58,626 nt of DNA. It comes from an uncultured Bacteroidales bacterium. Lineage in GTDB: Bacteria; Bacteroidota; Bacteroidia; Bacteroidales; Bacteroidaceae. The notes beneath the pieces are model-generated. The model saw nothing but the letters and a program-made list of their open reading frames with translations. It had not been told where the DNA came from and ran no database searches. The DNA lies in the NCBI GenBank assembly GCA_902774005.1, contig CACYGK010000009.1:1-58626 (forward strand), in the 5' to 3' direction. Shown in pieces: positions 46,446 through 55,734 of the stretch (position 1 is the stretch's first letter; each line of letters opens with the position of its first letter). The position numbers were made by a program, and so were the translations under genes.

Positions 46446-48368
46446 ATGAATTACATTAAGAAAACAATAAAGAAAGCTGCATTTTTCATGGTGGCAGGAC
46501 TCGGTTTAAGTTCTTGCTCGATGGATCTTCTGCCGCTCAATGAGGTAGTTCTTGAAAACTACTGGAAGGAAGGCGATGACGTACAGAGCGTGGTAAATTC
46601 CTGCTATACAGCAATGCAGTCGAAAGACTATATACAACGTCTTATAGTTTGGGGTGAGTGTCGTTCCGACAATACAACCCCCAACTCATCTGCGGATGCA
46701 AATCTGCGTAACATGATGAAGGGTAATCTGAAGACAACAAACCCATGGTGCGACTGGGGAGCATTCTACACAGTCATCAACCGATGCAACACAGTATTGC
46801 ACTATGCGTCTGAGGTTGCCCAGAAAGACCCTAACTTCACAGAGTCCGACTACAACATCGTAAAGGCAGAAGTGAAATTCATGCGTGCCTTCAGTTATCT
46901 GACTCTTATCAAGACATTCCAGAACGTACCGTTCGTATTGGAGCCGTCAATCGATGATACTCAGTTCTACAGAGTAGGGCAGACATCGTTCAATGAAATT
47001 CTGACAGCTCTCATCAACGATATTGAAGAATGCAAGAACTTCCCACCTATCCGCTATGCAGCAAATCAGCGTTACTATAACACTGGTCGTGTAGCGCGTA
47101 TGGCGATGTATTCACTCCTGGCAGAACTCTATCTGTGGCGTGCTTCCGATGCATCAGCCGATGTGTCTTCGCGTCAGTCTGACTACCGTGCATGTATTTC
47201 CTGCTGCGACTATATCCTCAATATTAAGATTGCGCAGTTCAAGGAAAACAACTACATTAACGACAACGACGGACAGTCAATTAAACTTGAGTCTGTGTGC
47301 GACCGCGACCATGTATATACCACATATGGCATTCCTTTGTTGAAGGAAGCTGATGGTTCTACACCTCCTTCTACCGGTCCTTTGGCTACAAATACAATCT
47401 TCGGCGACGGAAACTCTTTCGAGTCCATGTACGAGATTACCTTTGTAAGGAATCAGGACAAGAACTTCGGTGTCGGCGAGATGTACGGCGGTTATGCTAA
47501 AGAAGATGCAACTTCGACAGTCAAACTCGTCCTTGCCGATCCTAACATCATCAGTACTACTCCGACAGCCATCACATTCGACAACACAAAGCTGTTCTCT
47601 GTGACATCCGACTTCCGCTCACAGGCTCCGTTCTACTATACCGACGGCAGTGGCTCACAGTCTATATATAAATATGTATTGTCGCAGAACATGGCAGCTT
47701 CCAGTTCAACCACCTCCACTTATGGCAGGTTGGGTAACTCCGTTAACTCATACGTGAAGCCGACTGCAGACCAGCAGGAACTTTATCTGCGCTCAAAGGA
47801 GGGCCAGTCGGAGAACTGGATACTCTATCGTCTCTCAGAGGTAATTCTGTTCCGTGCTGAGGCAGAAATCGCACTTGCCGGTACGATGACAGGCGACTCT
47901 GACGGCAGTCCTGCTACGGCAACAGCCGGATTCACTGGTTATCACAACGGTGCAGATCTCGGTAGTGCAGGCGACCTCTATGCCGATGCATTCAATCTGA
48001 TATCTGCGGTATATTGGCGTTCAAACCCATCTGCAATCAATATTACCAGTGCATTGCTTCCTAAAATTACAAACTTCACCACTTACGGTGACTATATGAC
48101 ACTGCTCATGAATGAGCGTCGTCGTGAGTTCCTCTTTGAGGGCAAGCGTTATTACGACCTTGTGCGTCAGGCACGTCGCAATGGCAACACTGCAAACTTC
48201 GCCGCTGCCCTCACATCGAAGTACGGAGATGCATCAAAGGCAATCCTGATTAAGATGTCTAATATGGATTTCATGTACATGCCAGTTGCTAGATCACAGA
48301 TGAAGGTTAACCCGAATCTGCATCAGAACTCATGCTATCTTGATGAAGAAGAATCAGTTAAAAACTAA
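46446..48368 (+). CDS. SusD/RagB-type surface ligand-binding lipoprotein, first copy
   Basis: The 640-residue lipoprotein (SSC, Cys24) lids the preceding SusC barrel. The N-terminal NYWKEGDDVQSVVNSCYTAM and AEVKFMRAFSYLTLIKTFQNVPFV segments are the SusD tetratricopeptide core, and the C-terminal LMNERRREFLFEGKRYYDLVR is the family signature. Length is somewhat above average, with insertions in the middle (about 290-400) that may shape the binding site. It stops 6 bases before the next FAS1 gene. Confidence 0.95.
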   Translation: MNYIKKTIKKAAFFMVAGLGLSSCSMDLLPLNEVVLENYWKEGDDVQSVVNSCYTAMQSKDYIQRLIVWGECRSDNTTPNSSADANLRNMMKGNLKTTNPWCDWGAFYTVINRCNTVLHYASEVAQKDPNFTESDYNIVKAEVKFMRAFSYLTLIKTFQNVPFVLEPSIDDTQFYRVGQTSFNEILTALINDIEECKNFPPIRYAANQRYYNTGRVARMAMYSLLAELYLWRASDASADVSSRQSDYRACISCCDYILNIKIAQFKENNYINDNDGQSIKLESVCDRDHVYTTYGIPLLKEADGSTPPSTGPLATNTIFGDGNSFESMYEITFVRNQDKNFGVGEMYGGYAKEDATSTVKLVLADPNIISTTPTAITFDNTKLFSVTSDFRSQAPFYYTDGSGSQSIYKYVLSQNMAASSSTTSTYGRLGNSVNSYVKPTADQQELYLRSKEGQSENWILYRLSEVILFRAEAEIALAGTMTGDSDGSPATATAGFTGYHNGADLGSAGDLYADAFNLISAVYWRSNPSAINITSALLPKITNFTTYGDYMTLLMNERRREFLFEGKRYYDLVRQARRNGNTANFAAALTSKYGDASKAILIKMSNMDFMYMPVARSQMKVNPNLHQNSCYLDEEESVKN

Positions 48369-48374
48369 AGCCTT

Positions 48375-50255
48375 ATGAATATATTAAATTTCAAACATTT
48401 TGCTGTTGCCGTCCTGTCATGTGCGGCATTACAGTTCGGACTTGTAAGTTGTTCCGACGACCCAGGCGTCGAGAACTACTACACAAGTACGTCTCAGTAT
48501 GCTACTGACTACCTCATGGCTAATGGGCAGTTCAGTGAGTACACAAAGATACTCGAGCGTGCAACCGGTGAGAAGGGTACACTGCGTCTCCTTCAGCTTC
48601 TGGGTTCTTATGGCTCATATACTGTATTTGCTCCTACTAACGATGCTGTATATACATACCTCGCAAGTAAGGGTGTTTCATCAGTTGAAGAACTGTCAAA
48701 GGAAGACTGCGACACCATCGCACTCAACTCTATTATTGAGAATGCCTACTTCACAACCGACGTGAACAATGGTACATATCCTCAGACCAACATGCTCGAC
48801 CAGTATCTGACTATCAGCAGTGATTCAGATACAGTCTCTGTTCCCGGACAGGTTCTGTTGGCAATGACCATCAATAAGGAAGCTTTGATTATCCATGCTG
48901 ACGACTCAGTGTCTAACGGTGTAGTTCACACTATCAACAAGCTTATCTTTACAAGTACGGAATTCATTTCCGACTTCCTTGACAATGATGAGAACTGTAC
49001 ACTCTACAATGCAGCACTGAAGGCAACAGGTGTCAATGAACTCCTGAAAGACTATATCGATCCGACTTATTCTGTTGGTTCCGACTCTATCGACTGGACC
49101 AACGATGCACTCGTGATGCCTACCGCTGTAGAGTATGATAACGTGGCATATCCCGAAAAGCGTTTCTTTAAGTTCACGATGTTTATCTGTACCGACAAGG
49201 TTCTGAAAGAGAAGTACAATATCACTACTCTCGACGACCTGCGTGCGAAAGCACATGAACTCTACGACCCGGTATATCCGGATGATAAGAACATTACAGA
49301 TGAGAGAGACCGCAGAAATGCACTCAACCGTTTCATCTCTTATCATATCCTCAACCGTTATGCCGACTACTACAAACTCACCTGTGTAGATGGTCCTAAC
49401 TCAACGCTTGCAGTCAACTGGAACCGTCGTAAGTGGGATATCTCCGACTGGTACGAGACCATGATGCCATACTCTATCCTTAAGTGCTCATACCCGAACG
49501 GTTCTCAGGCAGGTCTTTATATAAACCGCCGTGGTGTACAGTCAAGAGCTGATGAACGTGGTGTATTCGTTCGTGGAGCAAAGGTTACTCCCGAAGGCAA
49601 CATGGGCATAAGCACAAATAAGTGTCTGAACGGTATCTACCATTACATCGACGATATCATTGCATACGACCAGAACACTCAGCAAGTTGTATTGAACGAG
49701 CGTATGCGTATCGATGCCTCTACACTCTCACCTGACTTCATGAACTGTACAAGTATAACCGGTTCTCCTGCACGTGGATGCTACACCAGGACTACTAACG
49801 AGAATGGTAAGTACGGTACTGGGGATGCTACCAGCAACCACAACAACAAGCAGACATGTCTCGGTTTCAAGGCAGGTTTCGTAAAGAACTTCAAATACGA
49901 CAACAACACACACCTCCACGTTCGTCCACGTACACTTCATTTCTGGTCATATCAGGGCGATGAGGTTACCATCCTCGGTATATTCGACTTCTCAGTTAAG
50001 ATTCCACCAGTACCGGCTGGTACATACGAGGTTCGACTCTTCACTTGCGTTGCTTTTGATAACCGTGGTATCATCCAGGTTTACATTGACGACATTCCTC
50101 AGGGCATTCCGTTCGACATGCGTCCAGGTGGTGTGGCACTCTTCGGTTGGAAGAGCGATGACGCCCTTGGTGATGAAGATGCCGTTGCATCATTCGACAA
50201 GTCAATCCACAACCTCGGATGGATGAAGGGACCGATACTTCTCAGCTACTTCTGA
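48375..50255 (+). CDS. Fasciclin (FAS1)-domain surface lipoprotein, C-terminus frameshifted
   Basis: A lipoprotein signal ends VSC (Cys26), followed by SDDPG, matching the acidic surface-export pattern. A clear FAS1 domain spans about 45-195: YATDYLMANGQFSEYTKILE, SYTVFAPTNDAVYTYLASKG, NGVVHTINKLIF. A second FAS1-like region and a beta-sandwich follow (PAGTYEVRLFTCVAFDNRGI, IQVYIDDIPQG). The frame closes at TGA 50253-50255 just after GWMKGP, but coding sequence resumes one frame over and runs 70 codons to TAA 50464-50466. The intact protein would be about 696 residues. It lies between the first SusD gene and the third FAS1 gene. Confidence 0.85.
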   Translation: MNILNFKHFAVAVLSCAALQFGLVSCSDDPGVENYYTSTSQYATDYLMANGQFSEYTKILERATGEKGTLRLLQLLGSYGSYTVFAPTNDAVYTYLASKGVSSVEELSKEDCDTIALNSIIENAYFTTDVNNGTYPQTNMLDQYLTISSDSDTVSVPGQVLLAMTINKEALIIHADDSVSNGVVHTINKLIFTSTEFISDFLDNDENCTLYNAALKATGVNELLKDYIDPTYSVGSDSIDWTNDALVMPTAVEYDNVAYPEKRFFKFTMFICTDKVLKEKYNITTLDDLRAKAHELYDPVYPDDKNITDERDRRNALNRFISYHILNRYADYYKLTCVDGPNSTLAVNWNRRKWDISDWYETMMPYSILKCSYPNGSQAGLYINRRGVQSRADERGVFVRGAKVTPEGNMGISTNKCLNGIYHYIDDIIAYDQNTQQVVLNERMRIDASTLSPDFMNCTSITGSPARGCYTRTTNENGKYGTGDATSNHNNKQTCLGFKAGFVKNFKYDNNTHLHVRPRTLHFWSYQGDEVTILGIFDFSVKIPPVPAGTYEVRLFTCVAFDNRGIIQVYIDDIPQGIPFDMRPGGVALFGWKSDDALGDEDAVASFDKSIHNLGWMKGPILLSYF

Positions 50256-50466
50256 AACCGGAGGTAACCAGGGAACTTGCTTCCGCGATGCTCCAAATAC
50301 CATTCGTAAGGTACTCGGTACATTCGTGAGCGACGGTAAGACCGACCACTACCTGCGATTCCAGCAGAAACTGAAGTCAACTTCGAACGCAATGAACTTT
50401 GACTTTTTGGAGATTTGTCCAAGCTCAGTATATAACAACGAATACTACGCAGAAGACAGATGGTAA
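50227..50466 (+). pseudogene. Out-of-frame C-terminal segment of the preceding FAS1 lipoprotein
   Basis: In the +1 frame relative to the upstream gene, codons from about 50227 read as protein (ATSETGGNQGTCFRDAP, TDHYLRFQQKLKSTS, DFLEICPSSVYNNEYYAEDR) and end at a normal TAA 26 bases before the next ATG. It has no start or binding site of its own. The shift must lie between the +1-frame stop at 50224-50226 and the TGA at 50253-50255. Confidence 0.75.
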
Positions 50467-50492
50467 TAACGTTTAGCGAAAAATACAATATT

Positions 50493-52427
50493 ATGAAAAA
50501 TAGCATAAAAAATACATTGCGCACGGGTGCTGCCGCTGTTTTCGGTTTGATGGCGTTGTATGCTTGTTCCGACGATCGGAACAGTCACTTCAACGACGGT
50601 TCGGCATACGAGGCTACAGCTACACAACCATTCGACGGCACAGCCATGCAGGCACTGGAAGAGGAAGCATCCGACTTTGCTGAGATTGTAAAAGCAGTAG
50701 GATTCGACGTCTATCTCAACTCATCCAGTTCATTTACAATATGGGCTCCGGCAAACGGCACCTTCAATAAGGATAGTGTTCTTAATGTGCTCTCAACTAG
50801 CAAAGACCTTGTTCTGAAGCAGTTCGTACAGAACCATGTTGCACGCTACTCAGTTCCATTGGATCTTGAGTCGCACCATATCAGTCTTCTCAACGGCAAG
50901 GGTTTCATCATGACCAGCAAATCACAGCATAAGATCGGTGATGTGAACATAAGCTCGAAGAATAATATCAGATGTAACAATGGTATTCTCCACATCCTCG
51001 AAGGTAATCTCCCATTCCAGAGCAACATCTTCGAATTCATCGAGTTGGAGTATCTCAAATCCACGAATCCTACCAAGGAAGATATCTCTCTGTATGCATA
51101 TCTGAAGACAGCAGACAAGGATTCACTCGACGAGTCTCGTTCCATCTATCGTGGATACGATGCTTATGGTAACAAGCTTTGGGTCGATTCCGTAGTATGG
51201 CGTAACAACACCATCCTTCGCGACTTCAACGCCCTCATCTACGAAGAGGACTCTAACTACATTGCTCTCGTTCCTTCGGTTGAGGCATATCAGGGAAGAT
51301 ACAACGAAGCTCTTCCGTATCTGAAATATAACCCATCGATGGACAAAGGACTCGAATACAAGCGTACCGACTCTCTGACAAACAGCTACGCTAACCGCTT
51401 TGCTATGACCGACCTCTTCTACAGCCGCAATATGAACGAGTCATGGGAAGACTCTCTGATTTCTACCCAGTACTTAAAGTATAGCTGGCCCGACCACCTT
51501 TACTATCGTAAGGAACCTGCAAACCTTCCTGACGACAAGACTGTCAACGACATCCTTGCCAAGGTTGGTGTTGCCGACTCTATCGTATGCTCTAACGGTA
51601 TTGCATACCGCTTCAACGAGTATCCTTTCGATATCTACGAGCAGTTCCTCAAGAAAATCAATATGAACACCTTGAGTCTTCGTACCAACTATATAAGTCC
51701 GGAAGAGAAAATCAAGGGTTCTGAGGTGCAGGTTACCAAGAACGTCGGTGACCCCGACTATCAGTCAGGTATTTTTTCTGTGGTAATCTACGAAACAGAT
51801 GAGGAAGGTGAGCGTGTAGAAGACGAAAACGGAAATCCTATAATAAAGGAGAATATAATGCAGAATTATTCATATATCTACGTTCCGGCATCATCTAAGG
51901 TAAACACTTACATCGGATTCAACGTTCCAAACAACTTCTCCGGTAAGTACGACATCTATGTTATTACCATGCCAATATGGTTCTATAAGATGGAAGCAGA
52001 AGGTCTTATACCGACTAACAAGAAAGCTTATAACTTCCGTGCGTGGATGTGGGAGAAAGATGAATCAGGCAACTATCCGAGCGGTGGTATTGTCATGAAG
52101 GACGACGAAGGCAAACAGATATTCACGACTCCCGAACCTGTCGACATTCGTAATATCCGCGATACCACCTATATAGGATCATACGAATTCAAGTATGCAT
52201 ACTATGGTGAAAACGAACCGGGTGTAATCCTCCAGATTGCTACAGTTGTCGGCACAAGTCAGCGCGACAAGTATTCATACGACATGATGTTCCATGGAAT
52301 CGTATTGAAGCCGCACAGAGAAGACATTACACCGGCAGCAAAGAAGCATCCGCTCAAAACGTACTCAGTTCCTGTCAAAGGTACTGCAACTTTAGGTAAA
52401 GGAATAAAAAAAATTTTAAAACGATAA
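50493..52427 (+). CDS. Fasciclin-like surface lipoprotein, 644 residues
   Basis: The lipoprotein signal ends YAC (Cys25) followed by SDDRN, the same acidic pattern as the other two FAS1 proteins. One FAS1 domain is evident (about 45-190): ASDFAEIVKAVGFDVYLNSSS, FTIWAPANGTFNKDSVL, VLKQFVQNHVARYSVP, NGILHILEGNLP. The remainder is divergent, with beta-rich sequence at 400-600 and a basic C-terminus. The ATG was chosen because it opens directly into the signal; an in-frame start 11 codons upstream overlaps the previous gene's true end. It precedes the second SusC gene by 4 bases. Confidence 0.8.
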   Translation: MKNSIKNTLRTGAAAVFGLMALYACSDDRNSHFNDGSAYEATATQPFDGTAMQALEEEASDFAEIVKAVGFDVYLNSSSSFTIWAPANGTFNKDSVLNVLSTSKDLVLKQFVQNHVARYSVPLDLESHHISLLNGKGFIMTSKSQHKIGDVNISSKNNIRCNNGILHILEGNLPFQSNIFEFIELEYLKSTNPTKEDISLYAYLKTADKDSLDESRSIYRGYDAYGNKLWVDSVVWRNNTILRDFNALIYEEDSNYIALVPSVEAYQGRYNEALPYLKYNPSMDKGLEYKRTDSLTNSYANRFAMTDLFYSRNMNESWEDSLISTQYLKYSWPDHLYYRKEPANLPDDKTVNDILAKVGVADSIVCSNGIAYRFNEYPFDIYEQFLKKINMNTLSLRTNYISPEEKIKGSEVQVTKNVGDPDYQSGIFSVVIYETDEEGERVEDENGNPIIKENIMQNYSYIYVPASSKVNTYIGFNVPNNFSGKYDIYVITMPIWFYKMEAEGLIPTNKKAYNFRAWMWEKDESGNYPSGGIVMKDDEGKQIFTTPEPVDIRNIRDTTYIGSYEFKYAYYGENEPGVILQIATVVGTSQRDKYSYDMMFHGIVLKPHREDITPAAKKHPLKTYSVPVKGTATLGKGIKKILKR

Positions 52428-52431
52428 GACT

Positions 52432-55400
52432 ATGCAACACTTCAATAAAATCGGAATAGCAGCATTGATGTTCCTCGCAGGAACAGCACTACCTATTGTT
52501 GCACAAGAGCAGACAGAATCTGAAGAAGTTGCTGAAGCACCAGCTGCACCTAAAAAGAAGGTGAAGAATGTGAAGAAGTACCCAACCATTGCGGTTGCAG
52601 GTAAAGTCTTCGATGCAGCTACAGGCGAACCCCTTGCCGGTGCTCAGATTCAAGCATACAACAATATGCGTTATACAGCGATGACCGACGAAGACGGTTC
52701 GTTCGTAATCAACGTACCCGAGTTCATTACTTCAATCGCCGTACGACTTGAAGGTTACAACCTGAATCGTACTCCACTCAACGGACGCACCGAAGGTGTA
52801 GATGTATATCTTCGTTCCGACATCTTCAAGAACGACTATCAGGCAGTGACCACAGGTTCTCATTCTGCCTATGCCGACAGATTCGAATCAACCAACGCAA
52901 TCACAATTGACGAAGAACTCCAGAACAAGCTCGGAGGTGATATCCACACCATCTTCCGCAGTGCAAATCCGGGACAGGGTTTGGCAATGTTCATCAATGG
53001 TCTCAACTCGCTCAATTCTAATGCGATGCCACTTGTCGTTCTCGACGGAGTCATCTTCGACCAGATGTACGACACAGAGATGCTCCACAACGGCTACTTC
53101 AACAACCTGCTTCAGGCCATCAACATCTACGACATCGAAAGCGTAGAAGTCCTGAAAAACGGTACAGCCATCTATGGTGCCAAAGCAGCTAACGGAGTCA
53201 TCCTCATCCGCACTAAGCGTTGCCGCTCAATGGCTACACGCATCGATGTCAACATAAGCGGTGGTGTCAGCTTCCGTCCGAGCACAATGAACATGATGGG
53301 TGCAGAGGAATACCGTTCCTTCGCTTCCGACCTGCTCGGTACTACCGACACCAAACTCACCGACTTCAAGTTCCTCAATCCTAATCCTAACTATTATTAC
53401 TACAACATGTACCATAATAATACGAACTGGAAGGATGAGGTTTACAAGAAAGCAGCATGGGATCAGCACTACGGCATCGCCATCCAAGGTGGTGACGACG
53501 TAGCAGCCTACAACCTCTCAGTAGGATACATGGACTCAAGGTCTATCCTCAAGAAGAACGACATGCAGCGTTTCAACATCCGCTTCAATACCGACATCAA
53601 CTTCAACCAGTGGTTCTCGGCACAGTTCGATGCCAGCTACACCAACGTCACCAGAAACCTGCGCGACGACGGTCTGTCATCTACCTTCGAGATTCCTTCA
53701 ACGGCTTCTCCAGGCTTCCTCTCCTTGGCTAAGGCTCCGTTCCTGTCACCTTACGACTTCGCAACCGACGGAACTCAGACATCATTCATCGCCGATGCCG
53801 ACACATATCTCGATGAGATACTCGGTAAGGGTAAGTCTTCACTTGCCAACCCTACAGCAATACTCGAGAACGGTGAGGCAAAGAACAAGAACCACAGCGA
53901 CTGTACGATGATCAACATCGCCATCGCACCTAAGTGGCAACCTACAAAGAACTTCTGGCTGTCCGACCGCTTTGCTTACACAATGCAGAGTTTCGACGAG
54001 GCATATTACACACCTATCAAGGGTATGCCATCATATCTGAAACCAGGTAACCAGTACACAACTGAAAACTCCAAGTATTCGGTATTCACACGTCACAACT
54101 CAGTATTCAACGACCTCCGTGCCGATTGGACTATCCTTCCTGACGGAGCTCACCACGTCGATGTATTCGGTGGTTTCCGTTTCATGAACGACACCCACAA
54201 CGGCTCATACCTCATCGGTGATAACACAGGTAACGATAAGACACCTAACAACTCTTCCGGTCAGGGCAACAAGGAGACACGTGGTCTCGACGTATCTTGG
54301 CGTACACTCGCATACTATGCAAACGTCAACTACAACTTCCAGGAGAAGTACTACCTCCAGGGACAGCTCTCAGTTGAGTCCTCTTCACGTTTCGGTAAGC
54401 AGACCGACGGAGGTGTGAAACTCTTCGGAGTGCCTTGGGGAATCTTCCCATCCATCCAGGGTGCATGGGTAATCTCCAACGAGAAGTTTTTCCGTCCTAA
54501 CAAGGGTGTCAACATGCTGAAACTCAACGTCGGATTCGAATCAGTCGGAAACGATGCCATGGACAACAGTGCCACACTTACCTACATGGCAACATCACCT
54601 CTGTTCACCAACACCGCTACATCTATCGGTCTGGCTAACATCGGTAACCCGAAACTCCGTTGGGAAACTACCAACCGCTTCAATGCAGGTCTCGAAGGTA
54701 ACTTCCTCAACAACCGACTCAACGTTAAGTTCAACTACTACCTCTCAAAGACCAACAACCTCATCTCACTCGGTACTCTTGCATACGTTGCCGGACTTTC
54801 CGACTACACCTATCTCACCAACGACGGTTCACTCAAGAACTCAGGATTCGACTTCTCTCTCCTCGGAAAGATCGTCGATCGTCGCAACTTCAAGTTCGAT
54901 GCAGGTGCCAGCATAGGTCACTACCGTAACAAGCTCGTTTCTCTGCCTGAGGGTAAGGACAGCTTCACAACCGACATGTACGGTGGAACTATCCTTTCTG
55001 AGGTAGGTCGTCCGGTAGGAGTCTTCTACGGCTTCAAGACCGACGGAGTATATGCTACATCCGAACAGGCAGCAGCCGACGGCAAATATATTGTCAACTC
55101 GGGCAACAACGTTTACTTCAAGGCCGGCGACACCAAGTTCATCGACCAGAACAACGACGGTAAGATTGACTATGAAAATGACAGGGTAGTGATAGGCGAC
55201 CCGAACCCCGACTTCTTCGGAACATTCACACTCCATTTCAACATTCACCAGCGCATCGATATCACAGCCAACTTCAAATACTCAGTCGGCAACGATGTAT
55301 ATAACTACCAGCGTGCACTGCTTGAAAATGGTTCTATGTTTATCAACCAGACAAAGGCTGTCAACCGTCGTTGGACATCTGAAGGACAGGTTACCGACGT

Positions 55401-55698
55401 TCCTCGTGCTACCTACCTCGACCCGATGGGCAACAGCCGCTTCTCCGACCGTTGGATTGAAGACGGTTCATTCCTGAAACTCAAGAACATCACAGTTTCA
55501 TATCAGGTTCCTATTCGCAACGAATACATTCAGGGACTCACCATATGGGCTGCTGCTAACAACCTCTTCACACTCACACGCTATCTGGGTACCGACCCTG
55601 AAGTGTCATGTGGAAACGCAGTCTTGATGCAGGGTATCGACGCAGGATATCTGCCTGCCGGACGCAGTATCAACCTCGGTGTAAAGATAAACCTCTAA
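52432..55698 (+). CDS. SusC/RagA-type TonB-dependent outer-membrane transporter, second copy
   Basis: The 1,088-residue transporter has a signal peptide ending IVA before Gln25, a low-complexity Glu/Ala/Pro/Lys linker (about 25-50), the regulatory-like domain GKVFDAATGEPLAGAQIQAY, a plug with FINGLNSLNSNAMPLVVLDG and IESVEVLKNGTAIYGAKAANG, and the barrel ending AGRSINLGVKINL. The plug signature is more diverged than in the first copy and the linker is absent there, so the two pairs are not a recent duplication. A matching SusD gene follows after 36 bases. Confidence 0.95.
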   Translation: MQHFNKIGIAALMFLAGTALPIVAQEQTESEEVAEAPAAPKKKVKNVKKYPTIAVAGKVFDAATGEPLAGAQIQAYNNMRYTAMTDEDGSFVINVPEFITSIAVRLEGYNLNRTPLNGRTEGVDVYLRSDIFKNDYQAVTTGSHSAYADRFESTNAITIDEELQNKLGGDIHTIFRSANPGQGLAMFINGLNSLNSNAMPLVVLDGVIFDQMYDTEMLHNGYFNNLLQAINIYDIESVEVLKNGTAIYGAKAANGVILIRTKRCRSMATRIDVNISGGVSFRPSTMNMMGAEEYRSFASDLLGTTDTKLTDFKFLNPNPNYYYYNMYHNNTNWKDEVYKKAAWDQHYGIAIQGGDDVAAYNLSVGYMDSRSILKKNDMQRFNIRFNTDINFNQWFSAQFDASYTNVTRNLRDDGLSSTFEIPSTASPGFLSLAKAPFLSPYDFATDGTQTSFIADADTYLDEILGKGKSSLANPTAILENGEAKNKNHSDCTMINIAIAPKWQPTKNFWLSDRFAYTMQSFDEAYYTPIKGMPSYLKPGNQYTTENSKYSVFTRHNSVFNDLRADWTILPDGAHHVDVFGGFRFMNDTHNGSYLIGDNTGNDKTPNNSSGQGNKETRGLDVSWRTLAYYANVNYNFQEKYYLQGQLSVESSSRFGKQTDGGVKLFGVPWGIFPSIQGAWVISNEKFFRPNKGVNMLKLNVGFESVGNDAMDNSATLTYMATSPLFTNTATSIGLANIGNPKLRWETTNRFNAGLEGNFLNNRLNVKFNYYLSKTNNLISLGTLAYVAGLSDYTYLTNDGSLKNSGFDFSLLGKIVDRRNFKFDAGASIGHYRNKLVSLPEGKDSFTTDMYGGTILSEVGRPVGVFYGFKTDGVYATSEQAAADGKYIVNSGNNVYFKAGDTKFIDQNNDGKIDYENDRVVIGDPNPDFFGTFTLHFNIHQRIDITANFKYSVGNDVYNYQRALLENGSMFINQTKAVNRRWTSEGQVTDVPRATYLDPMGNSRFSDRWIEDGSFLKLKNITVSYQVPIRNEYIQGLTIWAAANNLFTLTRYLGTDPEVSCGNAVLMQGIDAGYLPAGRSINLGVKINL

Positions 55699-55734
55699 AC
55701 CACCTCCCAACAAACTCTGAAAAAACTCACAATT

